From contig NZ_KB899390.1 in assembly GCF_000378185.1 (NCBI RefSeq), positions 40,683-104,682 of the forward strand: 64,000 nucleotides of DNA. The letters are read 5' to 3'. This document shows, one piece after another, positions 18,330 through 27,564 of the stretch. This DNA is from Salinimonas chungwhensis DSM 16280 (lineage in GTDB: Bacteria > Pseudomonadota > Gammaproteobacteria > Enterobacterales > Alteromonadaceae). Every line of letters starts with the position of its first letter. Position 1 is the first letter of the stretch. The position numbers and the translations under genes were made by a program. The notes beneath the pieces were generated by a model. That model was not told where the DNA came from and ran no database searches. It saw only the letters and a program-made list of their open reading frames with translations.

Positions 18330-18867
18330 TGTGTGTTTTTACCAACTCCAGTGCAATCTCATAATCAAGTTCGTCAATGGCATCGCGAATAGTTTCGTGC
18401 TGCGAGGCAGGAATCGCCAGCTCATTGAGCCATTTGTCCAGCTGTTCTTCGGGAATGAACTCATGTTGGCTCAGTGCAGTGATAAATGCCTCTCGCTGTT
18501 GAGATGTATCGGGCGAAGCATTTGTTTCTGTCGCCAGAGCATTAATCGCGGTTATTGTCTGCGACAGAGCATCTACAAATGTGTGATGACTGGCTGGTAC
18601 GGTGTGGCTTTCTTTAATCGCCTGCTCGTAATTATGCGCTTCCACATGTAACAGGTTACAACCCATATTTCCCGCCACGCCTTTAAGCGTATGCACCATG
18701 ATGCGCACATCTTCCCACCGGTTTTCAGCCAGCGCGTGATCCAGTCGAACCGGTAAGTCCTGATATTCAGCCGCGAGTTTTTGTAATAAGGACACATATA
18801 GTGCGCGATTACCACTTAGCTGGGAGACCCCAAAATCAAGGTCTATAACAAGGCGATTGTTATTCAT
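18322..18867 (-). CDS. Histidine phosphotransfer (HPt) domain protein
   Basis: A 181-residue protein. The HPt four-helix signature lies at about 55-80, with the phospho-accepting His in MVHTLKGVAGNMGCNLL. The rest is helical and acidic, without a recognisable output domain. HPt proteins pass phosphoryl groups between hybrid sensor kinases and response regulators, but no kinase or regulator is encoded nearby, so its partners are elsewhere. It heads the reverse operon and is divergent from the M16 peptidase gene. Confidence 0.8.
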   Translation of the reverse strand: MNNNRLVIDLDFGVSQLSGNRALYVSLLQKLAAEYQDLPVRLDHALAENRWEDVRIMVHTLKGVAGNMGCNLLHVEAHNYEQAIKESHTVPASHHTFVDALSQTITAINALATETNASPDTSQQREAFITALSQHEFIPEEQLDKWLNELAIPASQHETIRDAIDELDYEIALELVKTHSD

Positions 18868-19054
18868 CGTAAAATCCCTGGTAGTCAGACAATAAATTGT
18901 AGGCTAACCATTCACAAATTGATACAACCTGACTCAACAGTACAGGAGTTATCTGCGTCAAAATTTGATAGTCTGTCAAACCGTTAAAAACGTCAGTAAG
19001 CTAATTGATAGTTTCTGATTAAAAAGTCAGGTCTTTACGAAAAGGAAAGGTGTG

Positions 19055-21922
19055 ATGTTAAAACGCATCGTTAAAACTATTTTTATTACCAGTACGGTAC
19101 TTGGAGTGCTGGCAGGATGCCAACAGGCCAAACAGAGTACAGAAAATGCGTCTGAAGCGGGCCCGACCCAAGCTTCCGATAAACTTGCTATCGACTACAA
19201 AAAATACACCCTGGATAATGGCCTGACGGTTATCCTGCATCAGGATAAATCCGATCCGCTGGTTCACGTGGATATGACGTACCATGTGGGGTCATCACGC
19301 GAAGATATTGGCAAATCCGGCTTTGCCCACTTTTTTGAGCATATGATGTTTCAGGGATCTGAACATGTCGCCGACGAACAGCATTTTAAAATCATAACTG
19401 AGGCAGGGGGTAACCTGAACGGCAGCACTAACAGCGACCGCACAAATTACTACCAAACCGTTCCTGCTAATCAATTGGAAAAGGTACTCTGGCTGGAATC
19501 CGACCGGATGGGCTATTTGCTGCAAGCGGTAAATCAGACCAAATTTGAAAATCAGCGAGAGACGGTGAAAAATGAACGGGCACAGCGGGTTGATAACCAG
19601 CCTTATGGTTTGCGAAATGAGCGCACCGCGGAGGCTCTCTATCCTTCCGGGCATCCTTATTCCTGGCAGCCAATCGGTTATGTGGAGGATTTAGACCGCG
19701 TCAACGTAGACGACCTTAAAGCATTTTTTAAACGCTGGTACGGCCCTAACAATGCTGTGTTAACTATTGGTGGTGATATTGATATTGCCCAGACCAAACA
19801 GTGGGTGGAGAACTACTTTGGCGGAATACCCGCAGGACCGGAAGTAGCAAAACCCGAACCACAGCCTGTGACGTTGGAGGAGGATCGTTATATCACCCTG
19901 GAAGATAACGTGCACCTGCCCCTGTTACAGGTTACCTATCCCACCGTTTATGCCAGACATCCGGACGAAGCACCCTTGGATGTTCTTGCCGATATTTTAG
20001 GTGGCGGCAAAACATCGTTATTGTACAAAAATCTGGTAAAAAACGGGCAAGCCGTACAAACTGCCGTTAACCACCCGTGTCGGGAACTGGCCTGTGAATT
20101 TCAGCTTTTTGCGTTGGCTAATCCGGCGAGTACACCTGACTTAGCTAAACTCAGAAATGTAGTGGTCCAAACATTAGAAGAGTTTGAAGCCCGGGGAGTG
20201 AAACCCGACGATCTGGCCAGGGTCAAAGCATCTATAGAGTCATCCACCGTTTTTGGTCTGCAAAGTGTTGCTGGGAAAGTCAGCAAACTTGCTGCCGGCG
20301 AAACGTTTAGTGGAAAACCAGATTTGGTGCGCGAGGATATCGAACGTTACAACGCCGTTACCGCCAGCGACGTCATGCGCGTCTATAGAAAATACATCAA
20401 ACATGGCCACGGCGTTATACTCAGTGTGGTTCCTCAGGGACAGGCACAACTTGCGGTAAAAGAACAAAACTTCACTTTACCCGAGCGCCAGATCCCGAGC
20501 AGCGAGCCTGCGAAGCCGGTAGCTCCCTTACAGATAAGCGAGAGTATTGACAGAAACAACGTGCCGCCGGCCGGCCCTGCACCGGTGGTAGAGGTTCCCG
20601 ATTACTGGGAAAGCACTTTAGCAGACACTATCCCTTTACTTGGCGTTACAAGCTCTGAAACACCTACCGTCACGTTTACGTTAAATATGGAAGGCGGGAT
20701 GCTACTGGATCCTGAAGACAAGGCGGGTACTGCCTACCTTACCGCGCTGATGATGAACGAATCTACGCAACAATACTCAAATGAGTCCATTGCTAACGAA
20801 CTGGCTAAGCTGGGCAGTTCAATCCAGTTCAGTTCCCGCGGCAGATATACTCAGGTGATGGTGTCCTCGTTAACCAAAAATATTGATCAGACCATGGCAT
20901 TACTGGAGGAGAAGCTGTTTCACCCAGCTTTTCTGGAGCAGGACTTTGAGCGCATGAAAGCCCGCGTACTACAAAGTATGCAGCAGCAGCTCAAAAACCC
21001 GTCATCGTTGGCGACCCGCGCCCGTGACTGGATCTTATTTGGCAAGGACAGCCGGTTGAGTCTGCCTGAGGAAGGAACTCTGGCGACACTTCAAAATATC
21101 ACATTGCAGGACATTAAGGCCTATTACAACAACTATTATACGCCAGATCACGCTCACGCTGTCGTGGTCAGTGATCTTTCCGCCAATGCTTTTAGCCAGA
21201 CAACAACGTTTTTAAAGCAATGGGAATCTCAGGATTATGCCATTCCAGAGTTCGGTTCATTTCCACAATATACCAAAACCCATACCTATCTGGTGGATAA
21301 ACCGGGGGCGGTACAATCGGTGGTACATATCGTCAAGCGCGGGCCAAAGTTCGATGCCACAGAGACTTATTTTAAGTCCAACCTCATGAACTTTCCGCTG
21401 GGAGGAGCCTTTAACAGTCGCATAAACCTGAACTTGCGGGAAGACAAGGGATATACCTATGGCGCGTCTACCGCCTTTATTGGTGGAAAAACGCTGGGAT
21501 GGTTTGACGCCTCTGCTGATCTTAATGGCGAGTTTACCGCTAAAGGTATAGAAGAGATGCTTAATGAAATTCGTCAGTTTGCCAGTGAAGGTGTTAAACC
21601 TGAAGAAGTGACGTTTATGCGTAACGCTTATACACTAAGCGATGCGTTAAAATATGAAACGCCATCCAGTAAAGCCCGGTTCCTGAGCCAGCTCCAGGCT
21701 TATGATTTACCGGACGATTATCGCCAGCAGCAATTGGATATCATAAAGAATATTGATGCTGAACAACTCAATGCATTAGCCAAAGAGCAGCTGATTGTTG
21801 AGGATATGCAGATAATTGTAGTTGGCGATAAGCAGAAAATTCTGGAACAATTGTTCACTTTAGGGTTTCCTGTCATTGAGTTGTCTCTGGAGCAGAAAAC
21901 CCAACGCGAGTTAACACCGTAA
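19055..21922 (+). CDS. M16-family zinc metallopeptidase, lipoprotein
   Basis: About 955 residues with two M16 halves. A lipoprotein signal peptide ends LGVLAGC. The inverted zinc motif HFFEHMMFQGSEH lies at about 95 with the distal Glu in NQRETVKNERAQR about 75 residues later, so the N-terminal half is catalytic. The C-terminal half (about 540-950) lacks the motif and supplies the chamber wall, as in pitrilysin- and PqqL-like enzymes. The ATG at 19055 follows AAGGAAAGG. Expected to act in the periplasm on peptides or misfolded proteins. Confidence 0.9.
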   Translation: MLKRIVKTIFITSTVLGVLAGCQQAKQSTENASEAGPTQASDKLAIDYKKYTLDNGLTVILHQDKSDPLVHVDMTYHVGSSREDIGKSGFAHFFEHMMFQGSEHVADEQHFKIITEAGGNLNGSTNSDRTNYYQTVPANQLEKVLWLESDRMGYLLQAVNQTKFENQRETVKNERAQRVDNQPYGLRNERTAEALYPSGHPYSWQPIGYVEDLDRVNVDDLKAFFKRWYGPNNAVLTIGGDIDIAQTKQWVENYFGGIPAGPEVAKPEPQPVTLEEDRYITLEDNVHLPLLQVTYPTVYARHPDEAPLDVLADILGGGKTSLLYKNLVKNGQAVQTAVNHPCRELACEFQLFALANPASTPDLAKLRNVVVQTLEEFEARGVKPDDLARVKASIESSTVFGLQSVAGKVSKLAAGETFSGKPDLVREDIERYNAVTASDVMRVYRKYIKHGHGVILSVVPQGQAQLAVKEQNFTLPERQIPSSEPAKPVAPLQISESIDRNNVPPAGPAPVVEVPDYWESTLADTIPLLGVTSSETPTVTFTLNMEGGMLLDPEDKAGTAYLTALMMNESTQQYSNESIANELAKLGSSIQFSSRGRYTQVMVSSLTKNIDQTMALLEEKLFHPAFLEQDFERMKARVLQSMQQQLKNPSSLATRARDWILFGKDSRLSLPEEGTLATLQNITLQDIKAYYNNYYTPDHAHAVVVSDLSANAFSQTTTFLKQWESQDYAIPEFGSFPQYTKTHTYLVDKPGAVQSVVHIVKRGPKFDATETYFKSNLMNFPLGGAFNSRINLNLREDKGYTYGASTAFIGGKTLGWFDASADLNGEFTAKGIEEMLNEIRQFASEGVKPEEVTFMRNAYTLSDALKYETPSSKARFLSQLQAYDLPDDYRQQQLDIIKNIDAEQLNALAKEQLIVEDMQIIVVGDKQKILEQLFTLGFPVIELSLEQKTQRELTP

Positions 21923-21967
21923 TTTTGCGATTCGTCGTATAAACCGGTACTAACAATTGAAATTCTC

Positions 21968-21993
21968 AGGCCTTTCCTCATTAAGAAAGGCCT
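21968..21993 (+). terminator. Perfect 9-bp hairpin after the M16 gene
   Basis: AGGCCTTTC (21968-21976) pairs with GAAAGGCCT (21985-21993). No proper T tract follows, so it may be a weak terminator or a leader structure of gshA. Its position argues that gshA starts downstream of it rather than at the upstream in-frame TTG at 21957. Confidence 0.45.
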
Positions 21994-22019
21994 TATCAAA
22001 ACCGGACAAAGATTTGACT

Positions 22020-23600
22020 GTGACGCAACTGAATTTTGAACAGCGGCTGGAAGCGCTGCATAGCAGTACTTTTATAAAAAGTCTGGCGCAAAGCCGTCGA
22101 GGTGTAGAACGCGAAGCGCTGAGAATTGAAAAAGACGGCGCGTTATCGCAAAAAGCGCACCCGGAAGCATTAGGTTCAGCGCTTACCCATGAAACCATCA
22201 CCACGGACTTTTCAGAATCACTTCTTGAGTTCATAACCCCGCCTGCGTTACATAGTGCAACGACGCTTGAGCAGCTGCAGGATATTCATAAATATGTTGC
22301 AAACAACATTGATGGTGAGTTGTTGTGGCCCATGAGCATGCCATGCTTTATTGAAGATGAAGACAGTATTCCCATTGCCAATTTCGGTGAGTCGAATGTT
22401 GGTAAAATGAAGCGCGTTTACCGGGTGGGGCTCAAAAATCGCTATGGCAGCATGATGCAGGCTATAGCAGGCGTGCATTACAACTTTTCTTTTTCTGATA
22501 GTTTTTGGATGCATTGGGCTGCGCTTCATAAAGAAGCGCATGACCAGGAACAGGTAGCACGGGATTATCTGTCGCTAATACGAAATTATCGCCGGACCTG
22601 CTGGCTGATTCCTTATCTGTTTGGTGCATCACCAGCGCTATGCAGCTCTTTTTTGAATAATAAGTCACACAACATGTCGTTTGAAAAAGTGGGCAAGGGC
22701 ACCTTTTATCTGCCGCACGCGACATGTCTGAGAATGAGCGATCTCGGTTACACCAACGCTGAGCAGTCGGCCCTGCAGATTTGTTACAACGAACTCGACA
22801 ATTATGTGAAATTGCTGCGTGAGGCGATGCAAACTCCCTCCACTCGCTTTTCTAAATTTTCCGCCGGCGAAGATGGGAACTGGCAGCAGCTTAGTCATAA
22901 CATTCTGCAGATTGAGAATGAGCTCTATTCGCCAATCCGTCCCAAGCAGCCAACACTGCCACTTGAAAAACCTACTGATGCTCTGGTTAAAAGAGGTATC
23001 AGCTATATCGAGGTCAGAGCGCTGGATTTGAACCCATTCTCTGCGTTAGGTGTATCTCAGAGTCAAATGGACTTTCTGGATGTATATTTGCTGACCTGCC
23101 TGCTAATGCCAAGTGCCCAGTTGACGCCACAAAGTATCGCCGAAGCCAGAGAAAATATGGATGCCGTCGTGCTCGAAGGGCGCAAACCCGGTTTGTCGTT
23201 ACATGTAGACGGTGAACCAGTGGCGATGCATGACTGGGCTAAAAGTTTGTTCGATAAATTTACCGAAGTGGCTGCATTACTGGACAAGGCGAATAATACA
23301 TCGCGCTATTCAGAAGCCATTGCCACGCAGTGGGCCTGTTTCTGCGATCCCGCGAAAACCCCTTCGGGGCAGATTCTGGATAGTCTGCTGGCTGATGATG
23401 CAGATAATTCTGCGTTGGGCTTATTGCTCGCTAAAGAATACGCAGACACCTATAAGAACTTTGCCTATACTCACCATCAGGAAAATGACTTTGCTGACCT
23501 GGCCACTGCCTCACATAAAGCGCAAAAGCAGGTGGAAAGCGAAGATACGCAAGACTTTGAAAGCTTTATTAAAGATTATTACAACATGGAACAGGCATAA
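22020..23600 (+). CDS. gshA: Glutamate-cysteine ligase
   Basis: About 526 residues of the E. coli-type GshA family, the first and rate-limiting step of glutathione synthesis. RRGVEREALRI and HPEALGSALTHETITTDFSESLLEF near the N-terminus align with the E. coli enzyme's start, and LLWPMSMPCFIEDEDSIPIA and GVHYNFSF follow. The start is uncertain: GTG at 22020 best matches family length, while TTG at 22014 or 21957 would add residues lying over a hairpin. With grxD and an FMN reductase also in the window, it belongs to thiol redox metabolism. Confidence 0.95.
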   Translation: MTQLNFEQRLEALHSSTFIKSLAQSRRGVEREALRIEKDGALSQKAHPEALGSALTHETITTDFSESLLEFITPPALHSATTLEQLQDIHKYVANNIDGELLWPMSMPCFIEDEDSIPIANFGESNVGKMKRVYRVGLKNRYGSMMQAIAGVHYNFSFSDSFWMHWAALHKEAHDQEQVARDYLSLIRNYRRTCWLIPYLFGASPALCSSFLNNKSHNMSFEKVGKGTFYLPHATCLRMSDLGYTNAEQSALQICYNELDNYVKLLREAMQTPSTRFSKFSAGEDGNWQQLSHNILQIENELYSPIRPKQPTLPLEKPTDALVKRGISYIEVRALDLNPFSALGVSQSQMDFLDVYLLTCLLMPSAQLTPQSIAEARENMDAVVLEGRKPGLSLHVDGEPVAMHDWAKSLFDKFTEVAALLDKANNTSRYSEAIATQWACFCDPAKTPSGQILDSLLADDADNSALGLLLAKEYADTYKNFAYTHHQENDFADLATASHKAQKQVESEDTQDFESFIKDYYNMEQA

Positions 23601-23604
23601 AAAA

Positions 23605-23627
23605 ACGCCTGACAAGGTGTCAGGCGT
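23605..23627. terminator. Perfect 10-bp hairpin after gshA
   Basis: ACGCCTGACA and TGTCAGGCGT flank a three-base AGG loop. A run of six or more A residues precedes it, so the T tail is on the minus strand. It is oriented against the plus-strand genes around it, although it can still fold in gshA mRNA. Confidence 0.55.
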
Positions 23628-23680
23628 CAAAGCGTTCCAGGGAAACACACATTTTGCTAGAACATTAATTTGGACACCCG

Positions 23681-24316
23681 ATGTTGAAAAAGTTCAAACG
23701 TGTTAATGGTTTTTTTTGGCAATTAGCCTTTTTACCTTTCTTATTAACCGGTTGTGCGACTGCGCCGCCTAAAAATGCCAGTAATCTTTGCGACATTTTT
23801 TTTGAAAAAGAAGACTGGTATGACGCAGCGGTTGATACCAGGGATAAGTGGGGTGTTCCTCTGCATGTGCCAATGGCAATGATGTATCAGGAAAGCTCAT
23901 TCAGGCACGATGCGCTGCCACCTAAAGATTATGTCTTCTTCGGGCTTATACCGTGGGGGCGGGTAAGCTCAGCGTATGGTTATTCTCAGGCGAAAACGAT
24001 GACCTGGGCTGATTATGTCAAAGAAACCGGTAATAGCTGGGCAGATCGCGATGACTTTGACGATGCCATGGACTTCATGGGATGGTTTATTTATAAATCC
24101 TACCGCATCAATGGTACGTCCAAATGGGACGCCTATGGTCAGTATCTGAATTACCATGAGGGCTGGGGCGGTTATCGCAGAAAATCCTATAACCGTAAAC
24201 CGTGGCTGAAAAAAGTTGCGGCGAAGGTGAAATCACGATCTTTACGTTACGCAACCCAGTTGAAAACCTGTCAGGAAGAGTTGGATAAAAGCTGGTTCTG
24301 GAAGCTATTTTCTTAA
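23681..24316 (+). CDS. Lysozyme-like (transglycosylase SLT-related) lipoprotein
   Basis: A 211-residue protein with a lipoprotein signal (FLPFLLTGC, Cys about 25). The segment HVPMAMMYQESSFRHDA (about 62-78) matches the catalytic-Glu E-S region of soluble lytic transglycosylases, and AYGQYLNYHEGWGGYRR (about 150) matches the later substrate-binding block. It would act on peptidoglycan from a membrane anchor. The Tyr/Trp-rich middle (VFFGLIPWGRVSSAYGYSQ) fits this small clade. Whether it cleaves or only binds glycan is unknown. Confidence 0.72.
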   Translation: MLKKFKRVNGFFWQLAFLPFLLTGCATAPPKNASNLCDIFFEKEDWYDAAVDTRDKWGVPLHVPMAMMYQESSFRHDALPPKDYVFFGLIPWGRVSSAYGYSQAKTMTWADYVKETGNSWADRDDFDDAMDFMGWFIYKSYRINGTSKWDAYGQYLNYHEGWGGYRRKSYNRKPWLKKVAAKVKSRSLRYATQLKTCQEELDKSWFWKLFS

Positions 24317-24321
24317 AAATG

Positions 24322-24352
24322 GTTGGACGGGCGCACCACACACCCGTCCAAC
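24322..24352 (+). terminator. 10-bp hairpin after lipoprotein gene
   Basis: GTTGGACGGG (24322-24331) pairs perfectly with CCCGTCCAAC (24343-24352), 6 nt after the stop codon. There is no T tail, so it is a possible terminator or an mRNA 3' stabiliser. Confidence 0.5.
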
Positions 24353-24411
24353 ACCGACGTTAAGCCAAGACCGTTAATCACCTAACGCCGAACAGGCATT
24401 TGTAGATTAGT

Positions 24412-24430
24412 GTAAATGAGAATTATTTGC
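24412..24430. promoter_or_regulatory. Fur-box-like sequence, orphan
   Basis: By my count 13 of 19 positions match the consensus GATAATGATAATCATTATC. No gene starts within 200 bp on either strand, so its relevance is doubtful. Confidence 0.25.
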
Positions 24431-24609
24431 AATAAAAGTTCGGCTTAATGACCGCGTTTTTTTGCAATCGCATGAATTTACTCATGTTTTACTTTTTAAA
24501 CGGATGATTGCTCTAACTGGTAATGTCGGCAATTCGACTTTCTTATTCAGACAGCCCGCTTTTTTACTTCCATATATTTTTTAACAAAAGATCATAACCG
24601 GCCTATTTA

Positions 24610-24651
24610 TTGATTCTGATCAGTATTTGCCCACAGCATGTGATGCATACT
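24610..24651 (+). promoter_or_regulatory. FNR-type site and -10 of small membrane protein gene
   Basis: TTGATTCTGATCAG (24610-24623) matches the FNR box TTGAT-N4-ATCAA at 9 of 10 positions. A CATACT hexamer at 24646-24651 would place the transcription start near 24658, which puts the FNR site centre at -41.5, the class II activation position. Confidence 0.6.
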
Positions 24652-24680
24652 CTTTACCTGATAATCAGCAGGAGAACACT

Positions 24681-24803
24681 ATGCTTATTTCTATGTTTAA
24701 CGATCCGGTTGTATGGGGCTCATTGTTGGGCATCGGGCTTATCATTGCCCTGATGGCTTATTACACCTACCTGATCATTCACAACACCCGAGAAGATGAA
24801 TAA
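24681..24803 (+). CDS. 40-residue single-pass membrane protein
   Basis: ATG at 24681 with AGGAG 7 bp upstream; the product ends TREDE. The first 11 residues (MLISMFNDPVV) precede one hydrophobic helix of about 22 residues (WGSLLGIGLIIALMAYYTYLI). A short charged tail IIHNTREDE follows. It resembles the small DUF3149-like membrane proteins of gammaproteobacteria, but I am not certain of the family. The FNR-type promoter points to a role under oxygen limitation, for example as an accessory subunit of a respiratory complex. It converges on smrB with a 10-bp gap. Confidence 0.7.
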   Translation: MLISMFNDPVVWGSLLGIGLIIALMAYYTYLIIHNTREDE

Positions 24804-24813
24804 ACCGGCAACG

Positions 24814-25386
24814 TTAGGAAAAAGGATTAAAGTCCGGTTCGGCCGTCTCTACTAATACCAATAGGGCGCCATGACCACCGTATTCTAATGGTGCCTGATG
24901 AAAGGCCATGACATGCGGGTGTTGAATCAAAAGATGGGGAAGCGCCGTTTTCAATACGCCTGACCCAATACCGTGTACAACAGCAACACAATCAATGAGC
25001 TGTTTATGGGCGGTGTGTAAAAGCGCGCTGAGCTCTTGTTTAGCGGCCTCGCGATTCAACCCGTGCATATCCAGGATAAGTTCCGGTGAATAATCCCCTC
25101 TGCGCAGCTGTTTGAGTCGGTGGGTAGCGACATCTGCCCGACAAAAACGCATTGGACCACTTTGCGGAAGTGCCGCCTGATACAAATCTGAAAACGCAAA
25201 TGAAGCGGTTCTCTGGCGCTCCTGTAACGTGCTTTTAGGCCGAGCCTGTAATTTTGCTTTCAGTTTTTCCTGTCGCTCAGGCACGACCTTATCTTGCCTG
25301 AGCGGCTTCACCGTGCCGAAAACCTCGCGAAATAAACCAAAATCCTCGTTCTGAGAATCCGGTGATTCCGGCTTGTTTTTACTCAT
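24814..25386 (-). CDS. smrB: Smr-domain ribosome rescue endonuclease SmrB
   Basis: A 190-residue protein. A basic N-terminal extension (1-95) precedes the Smr domain with LDMHGLNREAAKQELSALL (about 108-126) and the catalytic-loop VVHGIGSGVLKTALPHLL (about 140-157). SmrB (YfcN) cleaves mRNA at collided ribosomes. Its gene is divergent from prmB, the same arrangement as E. coli smrB-prmB, which supports orthology. Confidence 0.92.
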   Translation of the reverse strand: MSKNKPESPDSQNEDFGLFREVFGTVKPLRQDKVVPERQEKLKAKLQARPKSTLQERQRTASFAFSDLYQAALPQSGPMRFCRADVATHRLKQLRRGDYSPELILDMHGLNREAAKQELSALLHTAHKQLIDCVAVVHGIGSGVLKTALPHLLIQHPHVMAFHQAPLEYGGHGALLVLVETAEPDFNPFS

Positions 25387-25518
25387 AGACTATTCCTCAG
25401 CGCAGTCTCCGGATGTGGATAGCAGGTTGACGGTCTGACCATGTAAATTAGGCATGGGCGCGCAGCGTTTCTTTGGGTATGATACCAGTTTTAATCTAAT
25501 GGATGTACCTGGGGCAGC

Positions 25519-26460
25519 ATGACCGACAAGATTTATCTCGATGAAGCCATCAACGATTTGCATACTGTACTGGATATGGTTCGTTGGGCCGTCAGCCGGT
25601 TTAATGACGCAGAGCTTTATTTTGGCCACGGCACTGATAATCCATGGGATGAGGCGGTTTCCCTGGTCTTGTACGGATTGCATCTGCCGCCTGGTATGCT
25701 GGCGCAAACCGGAGAGGGACTATTTGCTGCCCGGCTGACTACCAGCGAAAGAGAAAAAGTTTCTGAACTTGTTTTAAAACGGGTGCAGACACGTATGCCA
25801 CTACCTTATATCACGCATGAGGCCTGGTTTTGTGGTCTGCCTTTTTATGTGGACGAACGCGTGCTTATTCCACGCTCTCCGTTCGCAGAATTAATTCAGA
25901 AGCGCTTTTCTGGTCACCTGGTTAGCGCACCGAATACCATTTTAGATATGTGCACCGGTGGTGGCTGTATCGCTATTGCTCTGGCTTATGCATTTGAAGA
26001 CGCCCAGGTAGATGCTGTGGATATATCCAGCGACGCCCTTGCTGTGGCGGATGAAAACATTCAGCAGCATCAATTAAGCGACAGAGTTTATCCCATAGAG
26101 TCAGATTTATTCAGTAGCCTGCAGGGTCAGTCGTACGATCTAATCGTATCTAACCCGCCATATGTGGATGCGCAGGATATGAGTGATTTGCCGGAAGAGT
26201 ATCAGCATGAGCCTGAGTTGGCGCTGGCCGCTGGTGACGATGGGCTTGATTTGGTGGAGACATTACTCAAAAAAGGCACCGAACATCTGAATGACGGCGC
26301 ATGGATGTTTGTTGAAGTTGGTAATAGTGAAGTGCATATGGCAACACGTTTTCCCGGCCTTGCTGTCGAATGGCTGACATTTGAACATGGTGGGAACGGG
26401 ATATTTGCAGTACAAAAAGAAGCGCTGGTCGCATATTGGAACGAGCAGGACGGGGAATAA
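25519..26460 (+). CDS. prmB: Ribosomal protein uL3 glutamine methyltransferase
   Basis: A 313-residue SAM-dependent methyltransferase that modifies a Gln of ribosomal protein L3. SAM-binding motif I reads ILDMCTGGGCIAIALAY (about 140) and the catalytic NPPY lies in IVSNPPYVDAQDM (about 212). The N-terminal helical domain with VLIPRSPFAELI is typical of PrmB/PrmC enzymes. Divergent from smrB and 3 bp ahead of aroC, as in E. coli, which separates it from PrmC. Confidence 0.95.
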   Translation: MTDKIYLDEAINDLHTVLDMVRWAVSRFNDAELYFGHGTDNPWDEAVSLVLYGLHLPPGMLAQTGEGLFAARLTTSEREKVSELVLKRVQTRMPLPYITHEAWFCGLPFYVDERVLIPRSPFAELIQKRFSGHLVSAPNTILDMCTGGGCIAIALAYAFEDAQVDAVDISSDALAVADENIQQHQLSDRVYPIESDLFSSLQGQSYDLIVSNPPYVDAQDMSDLPEEYQHEPELALAAGDDGLDLVETLLKKGTEHLNDGAWMFVEVGNSEVHMATRFPGLAVEWLTFEHGGNGIFAVQKEALVAYWNEQDGE

Positions 26461-26463
26461 CAG

Positions 26464-27561
26464 ATGTCAGGAAATAGCTTTGGAAAACTGTTCACCGTCA
26501 CAACCTTTGGTGAAAGTCATGGCATTGCCATCGGCGGCGTAGTTGACGGATGCCCGCCAGGAATGCCGCTGGATGAAAGTGATTTACAAACTGATTTAGA
26601 CCGGCGTAAGCCGGGTACCTCCCGGTATACTACGGCTCGTCGGGAAGATGATGAGGTACAGATCCTTTCCGGCGTGTTTGAGGGCAAAACCACCGGAACC
26701 AGCATCGGCTTGCTTATCAAAAATAAAGATCAGCGCAGCCAGGACTATTCAACGATTAAAGATCGCTTCAGGCCGGGGCATGCAGATTATACCTATCAAC
26801 AGAAATACGGTGTGCGTGACTACCGTGGCGGCGGCCGTTCCTCTGCGCGGGAAACTGCCATACGCGTAGCAGCTGGTGCGATTGCGAAAAAGTACCTCAA
26901 GCAAGAATTTGGCATTGATATTCATGGCTACCTATCTCAGTTAGGCCCCATTAAAGTAGAACAGATCGATAAGTCAGTCACCAACACAAATCCATTTTTT
27001 TGCCCGGACAAAACAAAACTGGATGCACTGGATACATATATGCGGGAGCTCAAGAAAAGTGGCGACTCCATAGGTGCTAAAGTTTCAGTAGTGGCTTCCA
27101 ATATGCCCACAGGGTGGGGCGAACCGGTATTTGACCGCCTCGATGCCGATATTGCTGGTGCAATGATGGGAATTAATGCGGTGAAAGGCGTGGAAATTGG
27201 CGATGGCTTTGATGTGATTGAGCAAAAAGGCAGCGAGCACCGTGATCCATTGACGCCCAATGGCTTTGCTTCTAACCATGCAGGAGGCGTACTGGGCGGT
27301 ATATCCAGTGGTCAGGATGTTGTTGTGCATATGGCGCTTAAACCTACTTCAAGCATTTCTGTGCCGGGTAAAACCATTGATGTCGACGGCAATGAAATTG
27401 ATGTTATTACCAAAGGGCGCCATGACCCCTGTGTTGGCATTAGGGCGGTCCCTATCGCCGAAGCCATGCTGGCACTAACTCTGATGGACCATTGCCTGCG
27501 CCACCGGGCGCAGAACCCGTTGTCCGGGAGTATGACGCCTGACATTATTGCCCGGCGTTAG
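26464..27561 (+). CDS. aroC: Chorismate synthase
   Basis: A 365-residue flavin-dependent lyase that makes chorismate from EPSP, the last shared step of aromatic biosynthesis. The FMN and substrate motifs are intact: [17 protein letters not shown] (about 10), [22 protein letters not shown] (about 120), [14 protein letters not shown] (about 275) and [17 protein letters not shown] (about 320). It starts 3 bp after prmB and is followed 3 bp later by an MFS gene starting with GTG, so all three may be co-transcribed. Confidence 0.98.
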   Translation: MSGNSFGKLFTVTTFGESHGIAIGGVVDGCPPGMPLDESDLQTDLDRRKPGTSRYTTARREDDEVQILSGVFEGKTTGTSIGLLIKNKDQRSQDYSTIKDRFRPGHADYTYQQKYGVRDYRGGGRSSARETAIRVAAGAIAKKYLKQEFGIDIHGYLSQLGPIKVEQIDKSVTNTNPFFCPDKTKLDALDTYMRELKKSGDSIGAKVSVVASNMPTGWGEPVFDRLDADIAGAMMGINAVKGVEIGDGFDVIEQKGSEHRDPLTPNGFASNHAGGVLGGISSGQDVVVHMALKPTSSISVPGKTIDVDGNEIDVITKGRHDPCVGIRAVPIAEAMLALTLMDHCLRHRAQNPLSGSMTPDIIARR

Positions 27562-27564
27562 TCG

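Noticed and set aside
21957..22019. TTG start of gshA at 21957
   Set aside because: The added residues lie over a perfect hairpin and have no counterpart in the E. coli enzyme. A start at about 22020 fits better.
23605..23627. Hairpin after gshA as evidence of a minus-strand gene
   Set aside because: The T tail is on the minus strand, but no minus-strand gene lies to the right, so I treat it only as a hairpin.
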